From Brachypodium distachyon (Eukaryota; Streptophyta; Magnoliopsida; Poales; Poaceae): a stretch of DNA of 64,000 nucleotides. A program made the translations under genes and the position numbers. This document shows positions 44,933 through 57,200 of this stretch, piece by piece. The stretch is taken from contig NC_016133.3 in NCBI RefSeq assembly GCF_000005505.3, forward strand, positions 12,214,001-12,278,000, given 5' to 3'. Every line of letters begins with the position of its first letter. Within the stretch, counting starts at the first letter, position 1. The notes under the pieces were generated by a model that saw only the letters and a program-made list of their open reading frames with translations, did not search any database and was not told where the DNA came from.

Positions 44933-47562
44933 ATGGCGGGACCCGATGTTGAGCGTCCGGTGGGTGAGCCATCGAGGGGGTCTTCTGCGGCGCAGCTCGC
45001 GGTGAACCGACCGTCGTGGAAGAAGAAGGTCTCCTTCCGCCCTCGTGGTGGCCCTCCCTTGGTTCCGACAGTGCCGGTGGACGGCGGAGGTTGAGCACAC
45101 GACCACCTTCTCCCTTCATCGATGAGCCCCGAGGATCTTGCCCAGCTGAAGGAGGCGGGATACTTCCCCAAGGAGGATGGTATCCTGCCCGATGGCGAGA
45201 AGGTGAGGCTCGACCAGCGGCGGCGTCCGGGATGCATCGTGGCATTCTCGGCTTGGTTCTATGCTGGCCTGTATGTGCCTGTTCACCCCTTCTTGCTGAA
45301 GTTCCTGGAGACGTAAGGCATCGAGTTGGCCCAGCTTCACCCGTCGACGATCGTGAGGTTGAACGTTTTCAGGTGGCTGTGTGAGACGGCGCTTCACGAG
45401 GAGCCTTCGATGAAGCTTTTGCTCTTCTACTTTACCGTGGAGGTGAGGGAGCTGCTCACTCCAGACGGCTTCGCTCTGAGCGCCTTTGGTTCGGTGAACC
45501 TTAGGTTTGGTTCCGGCTTTGGGGACGACTTCCTGCTCATGCCGGGGAAGAGTGCGGAGAAGTTGTTCATCAAGTGGGAGTCCCAGTGGTTTCTTCGGCA
45601 CACGGGTGATCTCCCCGGGCACTCTGGGTCCGGAGGTCTCAGGGAGGTGTCTCACCCCGGCGATCCTTGGTCGGCCGACCTCTAGATGGTGGCCAAGATC
45701 AAGGAGGTATCCGCCGAGAGGAGCTTTCGTGACCTCATGGAGGAGATGGTGATGGCGGGACGCTTCATGATGAGGAGCTGTCCGAGGTCCGAGATTGGGA
45801 TCCCTCGATCTTTCCGTCCTCCACAGCTCGTCACCGCACGTGAGTGGCGCCCCTCTCCCCTTCGTGCTTTGATTGTTTTCACTTGTGAAGGTACTTAACA
45901 ATTTTGGCTTGTCTTTTTCGGCGACGTTTTCCGAGGAGAGGGCGGCGTTGTGGGCCGCACAGCTGATAGGTCCGTACGGCGGACCGGAGCACCATGACTA
46001 CGAGACCAAGATCAGCGAGGGGGGATGCCACAACATCATCGCGAGGTGCTTTGGGAAGATGGTGCCGGTGCGACAGGACCCAAAGCTTGGTCGCCTTCTC
46101 CGAGTGGGCGATCGCTACTCCCGCTTGGCCACACCGTCGATGTTTGCGGTGGGGTACAAGCTGCGGGACACCTGCGGGAAGGCGAAGGCGGGAACGGTGG
46201 TGCTGGGCTTGGCGGTGCCTGTCGCGCTGGTCCCCAAGATACCTCGTCCGTCGAGCGGATGCAAGAGGAAGGCTCCCCCGACTCCTTCTCCTTCTCTTAA
46301 CTACGTCCTGGCGGATTCGGCAGATCCTGTCGTGGGAGAGTCGAGGTCCCCCCTGAGGGTGACCTTGGATCTGCACACGAAGGGGAAGATTGGACTTGAG
46401 CAAGTTCTTCCTCCTTCGAGTCACGAGGTTGAGGCTTTCACTCGCGAGACGGGGCTTCGGCTTCGGAGCGACTCAGTGGTGGAGTTGTCGACCGGAGCCA
46501 GCGGTGCGGGTGTCCAGGTGTTCTCCATTGGTCGCGAGCGCCCTGAGGAGGATGCTCCTACCTCGGGTGAGTGCCCTTCTCTTTTGGTCACGTCATTCTT
46601 TTTCCGAATGATTTTGACGTGCGAGGGCCGCGGAGCCCGGGGTTCTTGAGGGCGAGCCCCCGACTCAAGCGAGGGATGGAGCACTTCCGACGGCCGAGGA
46701 TGGAGAGAGAGACCCTTTCGTGACACTAGAGCTGGTGAGCATCCGCGACGTATCTCCCTTTGTCCTTTGGGTTAGCTTTGTTCTAACTCCCTCTTCTTTG
46801 CAGGTGAGGGGTTTGGTTGAGGCCGTGGGTGCCCTTCCTGCCCTCAAGACTCATGTGGGGGCGCTTTCTGCTACTTTCGACGTGGAGATGTCCAAGTCTA
46901 CCCTTGCCTTGAGTGAGTTGGCTTTGGAGAGGGTGCGGCGCGAGGCCGTGGAGGCTGAGCTTTCCCGCGTTTCGACAGAGCTTGCGGCCGTGGAGACCAG
47001 GGCTCGACTTGCTGAGGAGCTCCAGAAGGATGAGATTGCGAGGACCCGTCGAGTTGAGGAGGACTTGGTGGTGGCAAACCGTGATAAGGAGCATGCCCGC
47101 GCGGAGGCTGCTTCCCGCAAGGTGGAGTTGGCGGAAGCGGGTGACAGCCCGATGCTTGCTCCTCGTGCTCGTCCTCCTCCTGATCGTCGTCCCGAGGTGG
47201 TTTCGCTTTTGCTTGCCCAGGCCACCGAGATTCGGGAGACGATGACTTGCTTGAGGAGTGTTCCCCAGCCGGATCTTCCTCCGTGTCGCACGGTGGATGA
47301 GGCGAGCAGGGTGCCTACTTCACAGGTGGAGCTCATTGAGCCTACCATGAAGAAGTGCCTCCTGAGTACGTGTGCTCGACTTGTTTCGTCGGCGGTTGCC
47401 ACAGGCCTGGACGGTGGTGCCGGGATGAGCGGGCTTGAGGGTGAGATGTCTCACGAGGCGAAGAAGTTTCTGGCGGACCAGGGTGCTCCTCTTCGTGCTC
47501 GGGCTCGACGCTTCGTGCATTGCCTTGAGCCCGCTCTTCAGGAGGGTGATGGTGAGGTGTGA
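44933..47562 (+). pseudogene. antisense gene of the Tat element (putative gypsy-type transposon domain, Transposase_28-like), decayed
   Basis: Plus-strand coding sequence, opposite to gag-pol. Frame 2 runs from ATG 44933 to about 45839 with in-frame stops TGA 45092, TAA 45314 and TAG 45683, and encodes the conserved block with LPDGEKVR, CIVAFSAWFYAGLYVPVHPF, LHPSTIVRLNVFRWLCE and LLFYFTVEV known from the plant family named putative gypsy type transposon. Likely introns start at 45840 (GTGAGTGG) and 46567 (GTGAGTGC) and one is clear at 46735-46803 (GTGAGC...TTTGCAG). The middle exon (about 45930-46566) encodes DYETKISEGG and ARCFGKMVPV. The last exon, 46804-47562, is a Glu/Arg/Ala-rich probable coiled coil. 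The function of such antisense ORFs is unknown. The frame is degraded, but the exon pattern is still legible. Confidence 0.75.
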
Positions 47563-47692
47563 GCCTCGTCGCCATCGGAGGTGGTGATGTATCTCAGCTG
47601 CTTACTTATGCGATGTTGCATATCTCCACTTGACCTAGCCTCATGGCTAGCATGTTTAGGGTTTTAGTCGTAGAGGTTGTAAGGCAGCTTTT

Positions 47693-47830
47693 TTGTTATA
47701 TTTCATGCTTCACTATGTAGTCAACATTATCGAAAATGTTAACTTAGCTCAGCATGTATTTCTCATGTTTCACCATGTAGTCGACATTATCGGAAATGTT
47801 AACTTGGCTCAACATGTGTTTCTCGGAGTA
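47693..47830. repeat. 60-bp tandem duplication
   Basis: CAC(T/C)ATGTAGTC(A/G)ACATTATC begins at 47711 and 47771, and each copy continues with AAATGTTAACTT(A/G)GCTCA. Two copies in the 3' flank of the antisense gene. Confidence 0.75.
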
Positions 47831-48657
47831 CTACATTTCCTTCTTGTGAAGTACTATATTTCTTCAGTTTATACAGCTCGCGATCGTTCGCTATGATTAC
47901 ACTTTTGTGTCATCAATTGCTGTCGCCGTTGGGATACGACTTGGCTTCGGTGCCTTAGGCCATGGTTACGAGCCATGGGTCCTAGTACCCTTGTGAGGGT
48001 CGCTATCGATATGCCGGCAGTGATCCGGACATTTCGACTTGCCGTTCGGGAAATTTCATGCGGAATTTTCCCTCTTCGGATTTCAGGAAGCTATGCTTTC
48101 CCGCAATTATTATGGAGCCTTAACCCGATTATTATCATGCAGGCCCGCGCGCGACGTCTCGCATACGGGTAGCATGGTTCTCCGAGGTAAGTAAGCTCAT
48201 GCATAACTCACTTATTTACGAGTCCCCTTAAATGCGTTTTAAGGAGCTTCCGGTCCTCGGGGGACTTGGTTCTACTTGGTGGATGGCCTCGAGGCACGCT
48301 AGGATCCACCAATGAACAAGTCGCTAGTAGCGACCTATGTTCGTGGACATTTTTAGAGGATTCTCGGGCCAACGGATGCCTTTCCGCGTTCCCCGGTGAG
48401 CGGCATAGGGGTAGGGGCCTTATTTACGACGATGAAACGTGTGAGTGTCTTGTGTCACTCTTATTTTTTCCTCAAGGACTTTCTTTATTTATCCTTGCTT
48501 CTTTGTCTTAAGGTATGTCCCGATGGGCACTTACAAGCCTTATGTAGACGTGGCCTCGTTGGCGCTTATGATCCCTCGAAGTTTCGTAGGGAAGAGGCCG
48601 GTTGGGCGCTGATGATCTCCTTTCGGGAGCGGCAAGGATTGCCCTTGAAGATCCTTC

Positions 48658-49941
48658 TTAGGCGTAGAAACGCCGGAGCTTGTCGCCGTTCCAGGCATGG
48701 ACAAGATTTTGTCCTTTCATATTCTCGACCTTTTGACCATTTCCCAATACTGCGGCGATGCGGTATGGTCCTTCCCATTTAGGGTCGAGTTTGCGCTGGA
48801 GCTTTGGGTCGACATTCTTTTTTATTACGAGATCTCTTTGGGAGAAGGCTCGTTCCCGCACCCTTGTATTGTAGAAGCGTGCGGCGCTTTGCTCGTAGAC
48901 GGCATGCCTCATGAGGGCTTTGTCACGAGCTTCTTCCACAAGATCGACGGACATCTTGTGATGCTCTTCATTTTTGATGAAGGCAATTGGGGTGACTTCT
49001 TGGAGCCTTTCGACCAGGTGATTTTCTCCTCGTGGAATGCGTCGCACCTCCATGCCCAGGAAATACTGTTCCATCTTGCGAACTTCTTCGATGTATTTCT
49101 TCATTCTTTCATCAAGGCATTGATATGAATTGTCCATTTGGTTTATCACCAGTTGGGAGTCTCCCTGGATGAGAAGGCGTCGGACTCCCATGGCCTTGGC
49201 CAGTCGAAGTCCGAGAAGTAGCGTCTCATATTCTGCCATATTGTTGGTGGCATTGAAGTCAAGATGCGCGGCGTACTCCAAGATCTTTCCTTCGGGGCTG
49301 ATGAGTATAACTCCAGCCCCAGCACCGTCGAGGCACTTAGAGCCGTCGAACCTCATTATCCAATGTGGTTCGGGAGGCTCGGTCTTGGATGTGATTTCTT
49401 CGGGTGAGGCTGGTGGAGCATGCCACTCGGCCACGAAGTCAGCCAGGACTTGGGATTTTATAGCCGTTCTCGCCGTGAGTTCCAACGAGAAATGCGCCAA
49501 TTCCGTTGCCCATTTGGTGATTCTTCTGTTGGCCTCCTTGTTGCCAAAGACTTCCTTGATTGGGAAGATAGTTGACACCATGATGGTGTGGCCCATGAAG
49601 TAATGACGGAGCTTTCGAGAGGCCATGAGGAGGGCGTATGCGATCTTCTCGATCTGGGTGTACCGACCCTTTGCTCCTCCCAAAGCTTCGCTCACGTAGT
49701 ACACCGAGCGTTGTGACCCATCTTCTTCTGTCACGAGTGTTGCGCTTACGGCGACCGGGGTCGCGGCGAGGTATAGGAGCAAAGGCTCCCCTCCCCCTGT
49801 TTTGGGCTCGTGAGAAGTGGAGGGGGCGACAAATAGGTCTTGAGCTCTTCGAAGCCCTTTGGGCTTCGTCGGTCCACTCAAAGTTCTTGAGGCTCCACAG
49901 GGCTTTGAAGGAAGGGAGACCCTTTTCGGCTGACCGGGCAA
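48658..49941 (-). pseudogene. gypsy pol 3' part: RNase H, second (archaeal-like) RNase H and integrase C-terminus
   Basis: A 427-codon open frame. The first block is the ordinary Ty3/gypsy RNase H (LLLYLAATPVAVSATLV, YYVSEAL, KIAYALLMASRKLRHYF). The second, about residues 190-325, is a separate type I RNase H with FDGSKCLDGAGAGV, NNMAEYETLLLGLRLA and GDSQLVINQM, carrying its own D-E-D residues; such a second domain is known from the Tat lineage. Directly after RRIPRGENHL the frame jumps into ERLQEVTPIAF, ARFYNTRVRERAFSQ and KWEGPYRI (the GPY module at the integrase end). The zinc finger and catalytic DDE core, normally several hundred residues, are missing by an in-frame deletion near 49015. 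The stop is TAA at 48660-48658. This copy could not integrate on its own. Confidence 0.9.
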
Positions 49942-52126
49942 CGAATCGTCCTAGGGCCGTCATTCTTCCCGCTAGGCGTTGCACATCTTTGACGAAGCAA
50001 GGAGGTTCCATCTTCAAGATGGCCCGAATTTTTTCCGGGTTGGCCTCGATCCCCCGTTGGGAGACAAGAAAGCCTAAGAGTTTCCCTCCTCAAACTCCAA
50101 ATGCGTACTTTTCCGGATTGAGCTTCACGCCGTACTTGCGGAGATTGTCGAAGGTTTCACGCAGGTCCTTGGGATGAGTTCCTGCAATTTGACTTTTGAT
50201 GATGGCGTCATGTCGTCGCACAGTGCTCCGACACCGGGGACGTGCGGTCACGGCCCCCTTTTAGGTTCGGCAGGGGCGTCAGGGATCGCCCCGACGATCG
50301 CCGACACGGCCGATGGCCCTGCGGGGCCAACGAAATGATGCACTAGAGGTTCGCGCTAATCAAAGAACACATGCACGTAAGTTTTTACCCAGGTTCGGGC
50401 CACCCGGAGGTGTAAAACCCTACGTCCTGCTTGTCTGAGCTAGTATTGATTATGGATCAAGTTTTTACAACCTGCCGGGGGAGGGTCCCCGGGCTCTCTC
50501 TCTTCCCTTGCGAACGCTACTTGCTACCCTGAACCAACCCTTGAAAGCTTGGAGCCTGTAACCTCCGAACCTCTAACCGGAACTGGAACCAAGACCAAAC
50601 CCAACAGAACTTGAACCCTTTTACCGCTGGCGGGGGTCCTCCTTTTATACCCAAGGGGATGCCACAGGTGCCACGGTGCATGGGCTACAAGTGTCGAGTG
50701 GGGAGGTATACAACTCCCCCCCCCCCCCGGTGAGCTGGTGGCGCGCATGGACGCCACCTCCGCCGCTAGGGGTATCAAACCCTAGAGTAGGATTGGACAG
50801 CCACTGTTTGCATGATCTTGACGGGTAACGCCCCTCCTGTCGGCTCATTTAATGAGCCGTGCGCCTTACTCCTTGCCCCGGTGGGGCCGCGCACCCCACG
50901 CTCGCCACGCGCCCGCGTGGCGCTGTTGATCTGCTCACTGGGCCCCACCCTTGAGGCAGGGGCCTGCGCCCGGGAACCCCCGTCCCGGCAAGTCGCTCCC
51001 CGGGAAGCGCCCAGGCCCAACGCACCCGGGAACCTCCCCCGGGAAGCGACTTCCCGGGAGGTGCCCAGGTGGGAATATTCCTCAAAACCCCGCTAGCCCT
51101 TCCGGGCTGGTAGCTTGCCGGGCTGCTCGTAGCCGCTGCCCGGAATGGAACCTTCCCGGGAACTCGAGGACGGGGCCCACGCGTCACGCAGCGGTGGTAC
51201 CCCGGGTGCCACTGGTGCGACACGTCATCAACGTATACTTCGGCGTTCCTCCCCAATTGTTCCTTGAGGATGAGGCTGACGAGGCATTGGAAAGTTGCGC
51301 CGGCGTTCCTCAAACCAAAAGGCATCTTGCGATAGCAGAAGGTGCCGATGGGAGTGATGAAGCTGGTCTTCTCCTCGTCTTCCTTGGCCATGTGGACTTG
51401 GTGATATCCTGAATAGGCATCCAAGAAACTCAACCTCTCGCATCCTGCCGTGGAGTCGACCAGTTGGTCGATCCGAGGGAGCGGGTAGTCGTCCTTGGGG
51501 CACGCCTTGTTCAGGTCGGTAAAATCAAAACACATTCGCCACTTGCCGTTGGCCTTCTTCACCAAGACAGGATTGGCTAACCATTCGGGGTGCCAAAATT
51601 CTCGGATTAGCCCGGCGTCGGAAAGTTTGGCGATTTCTCGCTTGATGACCTCGCATCGCTCGGTGGAGAGTTTCCGAAGTTTTTGCTTTACGGGAGCTTT
51701 GTCGGGCCTTACGGCGAGGCGATGCTCCATGACGTCGTGCGGGACTCCTCCCATGTCGGAAGGCAACCAAGCGAAGAGATCGGAATTCTTGCAAAGTAGG
51801 TCGACAAGTTCTTCCTCGAGTTTACTCGGGAGGTCGGCCCCGATCTTCACCGTGCGCGTGGCGTCTTTTTGGGAGACGCGTACTTCGTTGAGTTCTCCTT
51901 CGGGGAGGGGCTTAGAGATATAGCGCTCCGGGTGATCGGTTCCGGATGCTCCTGCATTCGAAAGCATGTTGATACTCTTGGATGATTCTCCCTTTTCGGC
52001 GCACTTGGTCTCATGGCGGTAGAGGGTCTTCCTGTCGGAAGATTGCTTGCCGCAGACCGTTATCATGCCTTTTGGGCCCGGGATCTTCATACACAAGAAG
52101 TTGTGGTGGACGGCGGCGCAGAGACG
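49905..52126 (-). pseudogene. gypsy reverse transcriptase, split by a solo LTR
   Basis: The upstream part (52126-51228) encodes the RT palm and fingers: NPVLVKKANGKWRMCFDFTD, YPLPRIDQLVD, SFLDAYSGYHQVHM, TFCYRKMPFGLRNAGATFQ and the catalytic YVDD near 51232-51243. A solo LTR (50211-51222) interrupts it right after YVDD(V). The frame resumes at 50210 with the IIKSQ-like text and LRKYGVKLNPEK, a TGA where the family has FGV-R-GGK (near 50093), then PEKIRAILKM and VQRLAGRMTALGRF. A frameshift near 49,900 leads into the RNase H frame. At the 5' side a small deletion near 52130 shifts frame relative to the protease. Confidence 0.9.
50211..51222 (-). mobile_element. solo LTR of a different gypsy family inserted in the RT gene
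   Basis: 1012 bp from TGTCGTCGCACAGTGCTCCG to CACTGGTGCGACA, with inverted termini TGTCG/CGACA and a perfect 5-bp target duplication CGTCA (50206-50210 and 51223-51227). Removing the insert and one repeat restores the RT reading across the break. The motif ACCCAGGTTCGGGCCACCCG followed by GGTGTAAAACCCTAC is typical of a widespread grass LTR family. On the minus strand GGGTATAAAAGGAGGACCC (near 50637-50655) is its promoter, so the LTR is oriented leftward. The right third is crowded with CCCGGG palindromes. Confidence 0.92.
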
Positions 52127-52128
52127 GT

Positions 52129-52560
52129 TTAGCGTACGGGGATGGCGTTAAAGGAGGCCCCCATGTCCACTACGTCGAAGCGCACGAGCTCGGTTCGATG
52201 ATTTGTGACGTCCCCGAACGTCGTGAGGAGCTCAATTTGTCCGAGCAGCTGAATGGACTTCTCCGGTACGAAGCCGGTGAGAGGATAAAGGGATGGCTGC
52301 AACGAGCCGTTCTTGTATCCCCCTTGTGGTTCCATCAGGTTCTTCAAAGTGCTCAGATATAGGATGTCGGCAAAGCTTCTGCCATCCACCAAAATCTTTT
52401 TGAGCTCACAATTAGTGACGATCGCCGTCACGAAGAGGGCGTCGTCGTGCGGGAAGTGTATCCCCTTGGCGTCTTCCTCGGTGCGGGAAGCGACCCATTT
52501 CGGTGGTGGTGTCGGGGTGAACGTTCCCACGACATTGACTTCGCGAGCATACTCCTTGCG
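52129..52560 (-). pseudogene. gypsy aspartic protease region
   Basis: Minus-strand frame with HDDALFVTAIVTNCELKKIL then VDGRSFADILYLSTLKNL, aligned with the family active site VDxGSSADIL; here the residues after D-G read RSF, so the active-site loop appears altered. Ends in FNAIPVR and a stop at 52131-52129, where relatives continue ILGR; a small deletion shifted the frame. Confidence 0.75.
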
Positions 52561-54205
52561 TTGTCGCTTCGATCCCCGGCCTGAGTATCACTCCGATGTG
52601 ATGCGCGGGTTCTTGAAACGGGAGGTGGTCTTCCTTAGGTGCCGAGTCAGCCACGAGGACGTTGGCGGGGCGCGGAGCCTTAGCACTTTTTTCATCCTTG
52701 CGCCAGGCCTGCATTCGTACCTGGAATTCTTCGCGAGCCGCAATGAGAGTGTTGCACTCCTCGGTGCTATGCCTTGCCGAGTTGTGGATGAGGCATCTCC
52801 CAGTTCCTCCCTCGGTCGGACGAGGTGGCTTCTTGGGTTGCTAGGTCTTTTGGGATGATGCTTATCCTTCGACGGCGAAGATTTTCCGGGATTGGTCGCT
52901 GGCGCCCTTTTTCCCCCACCTCCTCTTCTTCTTGGAAGATGAAGCAGACGCAGGGGGTTTGTCGGACGAGTGAGTTCCTTCGGGAGCGGCGCGTGGCGCG
53001 TCCTTCTTAGCAATGACCCCGTCTTCGCCTCGGGCGTATTCCTGCAAGATCCGATAAAGCTACTCGGTCGTTTGGAGAATTGCGACTTAGGACCCGATTT
53101 ACTTCTCCTTGGAGAAGGCCTTGATGCATGCGTCGATCACGGTGGTTGACGGCGGTTGGAGATTTGGCTTCGTACCTTCGCGAAGCGATGGAAGAAGCTT
53201 CGGAGGGATTCCCCCGGCTTTTGTTTCACGGCGTATAGCTCGTGAGCTTGTACGGGTTCTTTGAAATTTCCTTGAAAGTTGGCGATGAAGACCTCTTGGA
53301 GGCGTTCCCACGAGTGCACGGAGTTCTTCCGCAGGTTATAAAACCAAGTTTGCGCCATTCCAGTGAGCGCGAGCGGAAAGAGGTTGCACATCTAAACGGG
53401 ACCTCCCCCGGCGGCCCGTATGGCGGTGGAGTAGACATCCAAAAATTGAAGAGGATTCGACTCCCGTCGTACGGCCGTATTGTGGGTGGCTTGAACCTTG
53501 GCGGAAAAGGCGCATCTTGGATCTCCCCCATGAGCGGGTTGCAGGTCGGCCGATTCTATTGGTTCCTTCGGTGGCGAGGTCCTCCCTCGTCGCTTTCGTC
53601 GCTAGAGGGGTCACTTGGAGAATGATCTCGGTGCTTTCTTGGAGGGTCGGAGCGTCGACGGGAATTCCTTTCGCCGTCGGCACGAGCTCCAGATTCTGTC
53701 ACTTGTTCGTTTCCATGCACGCTGGGGTCTCGTTCTCCGCGAGGCGCAGCTTGAGGTGGTACCTGGTGGCCGCCTTGTTCGACCCCGACGGGGGGAGCAA
53801 GGGGCGCTTGCGAGGCACTTGCAAAGCGAGGTTGATGTTGAGTGTGTGCAACTTGGAGAGCGCCTTGCGGCGAAAGCCCCCAATAAGGATGATACCAAGG
53901 AGCTCCTTGGGCGAGCGCCAGTGGAGGTAATCCCGGGTTGGAGGGGCCGTAGGCCGGGACTCCTTGGTTTTCTGGCGCGGATCCTCCCGACGCCACATTG
54001 TTTCCTCTTGTAGGTTCCGAGGGCAGGGTTACCACTGGTTGTAGGGAAGGTGGCGCGAAGCCCATCGAGCGAGGCATGCCGAGTTTCGTATCCCCTGCGG
54101 GGGCGGCGACCGTAGGCAGCTCGCCGATCCTTGCCACTACGTTGGTGAAGCGACCGCCCCCGTACACGGGTTCGATCTCTGTGCTTTTAGTGCTAGTTCC
54201 TGGAT
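52561..54205 (-). pseudogene. gypsy gag, main part
   Basis: Resumes after the 3.2-kb insertion with PVYGGGRFTNVVARIGELP, then Pro/Ala-rich text and a stop at 53558-53556, PPRFKPPTIRPYDG, a frameshift near 53468, LQFLDVYSTAIRAAGGG, a TAG near 53394, and the Retrotrans_gag core FPLALTGMAQTWFYNLR, SWERLQEVFIANFQ and KQKPGESLRSFFHRFAKVR (53391-53137). Downstream are a basic segment (SSSKKKRRWGKKG) and a C/H-type remnant (HNSARHSTEECN). At least two stops and two shifts. Confidence 0.85.
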
Positions 54206-54214
54206 CGACTCACT

Positions 54215-57200
54215 AGCACACACTGTTTCAAGATGTAATATCATAGAACAAAGGTTTCAATATTACAACGCATCATCCAGAATTTAAAAGTACTTACAAA
54301 CTCGCATAACCTTATGGGTTAGCTGGAAATAAAACAATTATTCAACAGCGGAAAACGGAAGATCCAAGGGCTACATCAACACCACGGTGAGAGCGTGTTG
54401 GAATATAGCCCGTAACCCAAACAAGCAGAACGTACTCTTACTCTTCGTCGGTGCTTCCTGCATCATTAAACGATGCAACCACTAGGGTCAATACATTAAA
54501 TGTATTGGCAAGATCACTAGGAGTTATATCAGAACCTACCAAGTATATACATAATGTGGCAAAGTGGGGTTCAAGGCTATTTGCATAAAAGCTTAGTTGT
54601 TTTGTCCTATCTTTTAATCAAATAGAATTTTATCACTATTGGACATGGGGTAGACACACCCATGCTCCTATTAAACTAAGGACATTGAGTAGACACATCA
54701 ATGCTCCTAAACTCAAGTTCAAACCATTCATTTTATTTAGAAATTAGAATGAGTGAGACTTTCCTTACAGCTCCACATCTAGTTGCTCATAATTGTCCAT
54801 AACTAGGGACACGGCTAAGTACTTAGTTTTGACACCCTCGAGAGTTGGTACACATTTCCCACAAGAAACCGACGGGTTAATCTCTTGATGTCCTCAAGGT
54901 AGAGTAGCAACGGCGTCGATTACGAGATTTTCATAGGTAATTTCCTAAACCACGAGAGAATCACACTCCCCCTACACATTCTACCTCAGTACAATTTCTC
55001 GGGTCTAGGTTCATACAACTTACTCTTGTCTCGCCAAAGCCCATATAGCATTGTGGTTGTACTGGAAGCTACTAAATAGGAAAACTAGTCCAATCTCGGT
55101 TACCCCAGGTGGCATTCCATATTTGCAACATAGGTGCTTCCCGAATCCACGGGAGAGACGTCCATGAAAGATCCCTTCTCGAATCCACGGGAAGTCGACT
55201 CAGAGGGACTCATAGAAATGGACCTGACACCGCTAATTCTCAAAATCCTCAAAGCCACCCACCCATGATGGTTCATTGAATTAATTGTTTTGCCTTACTC
55301 TAATAAAACATTTCATTTCTCCATAGGCATAACAATATCATAATGTGGTAATTTCCCCCCCGATACTACCATAGCCTAGCATTCAACTACAATCGATGGC
55401 AATTTGGTAGCAAGGTAATGGCAAGGGTAAAATATACTACCTGGGATTTATAACTAGCATAGAGGTACAAGTAATATTCCTAATGCATCTAATAAAACAA
55501 CTGGTGCATAGTAAAAATATTTGGAATATGATCAAAACTTGCCTTGTCCAAGGTTGTGGTAGTTCTCGCACTCTTCGCAACAACAAGGTTCACAATCCGC
55601 ACAATCTAAAATAAAAGAAGGCACACACACAATAAACATGCCATTCAATACAAAAACATGCTATGATGCATATGACATGATGATGCACACTTAGGATTAC
55701 TTCTAAATGTAACTTGTTTAGTTTCTGTTTTGAAAGGCTTCTCAAATGATTTGGACAGATTAATACAATAATAAGGAGGTAATTACTATGCATGAAACAA
55801 GGATGGGCTTTAATTAAAAGCTTATATGATTTTTGTAAAGCATGGAGCAAGATTAAATCTGTGTGGCCATATAATTTACAAAATAATTTCCACTCTGGTC
55901 CCAATGGACAGAGAGCATACTCAAATAATTTTTCAGCAAGCTAACATGCCCAAAACTAGTTTGAAATAATTCATTTGAATAATAAACCATAATTAAGCAT
56001 TCTGTCATTTGCTTCTGGTAAAGTTGTTCAAATTCAAAATTAAACTATATCAAAAGATTCTACAATTTGCGAGGATTCCATAAAGGTATACAATTTCAAA
56101 TTTCGTCAAACGGTTTGAAATCTATGAAGGTTTGAAGTTACAGGGGATTTTCTGCAAAGTTCACACATTTGGCCGAGAAAATAAGATTTAAAATTTACTT
56201 GACATGTGGCACGATCCTATAGCGCGGTACCGGTTCACTTAAGTGAACTAATCTCAGCCTTAGGATGGGGATCGGACGGACAGGACGCGATTTGGCTCAC
56301 CTCCGGCTAGGGTTTCCTTCTCCGGTGAGCTCGGCGGCGGCGGGGACTTCGGGCGGTGGCGGCGCGGGCGATCTGGCGGTCCTCGGCTTCGGGGAAGAAG
56401 GGGAAACGGTGCGGCTTGGATCGGGGAAGGTTTTGGCGGTGATGGTCTCCCTCGGCATGGACGGAGGTGAGCACTTGGTGCTCGGGAAGGGCGGCGGCGG
56501 CTTCGGGCTCCGGCGAGCTTCGGGCGAGATGGCGAACTCGAGCTTCAGTGCTCCAAAATAAAAAGTACCCACGTCAAAAGTTGAGCATTGAGAAGGGGAA
56601 GAAGGGGAAACAAGCGGCGGTGGCTCGGACCTCTTGGTTCGCCGGCGACAAGCTCGAAACGGCGGCTGCAGATGCAAGATGTGACGGCGAAATTCGGGCA
56701 ACTCGGTGGCGGTTCGGGCGAGAGAGGAGGGGGAAAAGAAAACGGGGATTCGATGTGACATGCTCGGCTTCGGATTTGGAGTCATGGACACAAAGGAATC
56801 GGAGTGGAGGCGCGGGCGCGTGCTCACGGCGGTCGTGGCCGGTTTCTTCTGCTTGGCAGTTGGAGAAGAAGACGGCGGGGCCCACATGGCAGCGACAGGG
56901 CGGCTCGGGCACGCGGCTCGGCTGGGCCGGCTTGGTCCGGTTCGGTCACGCGGCCGGTTAACAGGCCGGTTCAGCCCATTTGGCCGGGCCGGCCTCGGTT
57001 TTCTTTTTTTTTTCTTCTTTTCCTTTTTCTTTTTCCATTTTCTGTTTTTGAACACCAAAATTGATTCAAAGCTACAAATCACTCCAAATAAATTGCAACA
57101 AAATTTGTAAAATCATATTTTCATATGATCTAACTTTTGGGACAAGAATTCCCTCTAAATAAAATATTTAAAAATACTTTTTTCTATAAATTAGCCTTTA

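Noticed and set aside
43923..45245. 440-codon minus-strand open frame, Pro/Arg/Ala-rich
   Set aside because: Created by the GC-rich low-complexity tract and the antisense of the real plus-strand exons; no domain, and composition explains the openness.
56297..57082. 261-codon minus-strand Pro/Arg-rich ORF and overlapping plus-strand ORFs
   Set aside because: Open on both strands because of GC content in a non-coding insertion; no conserved domain or splice structure.
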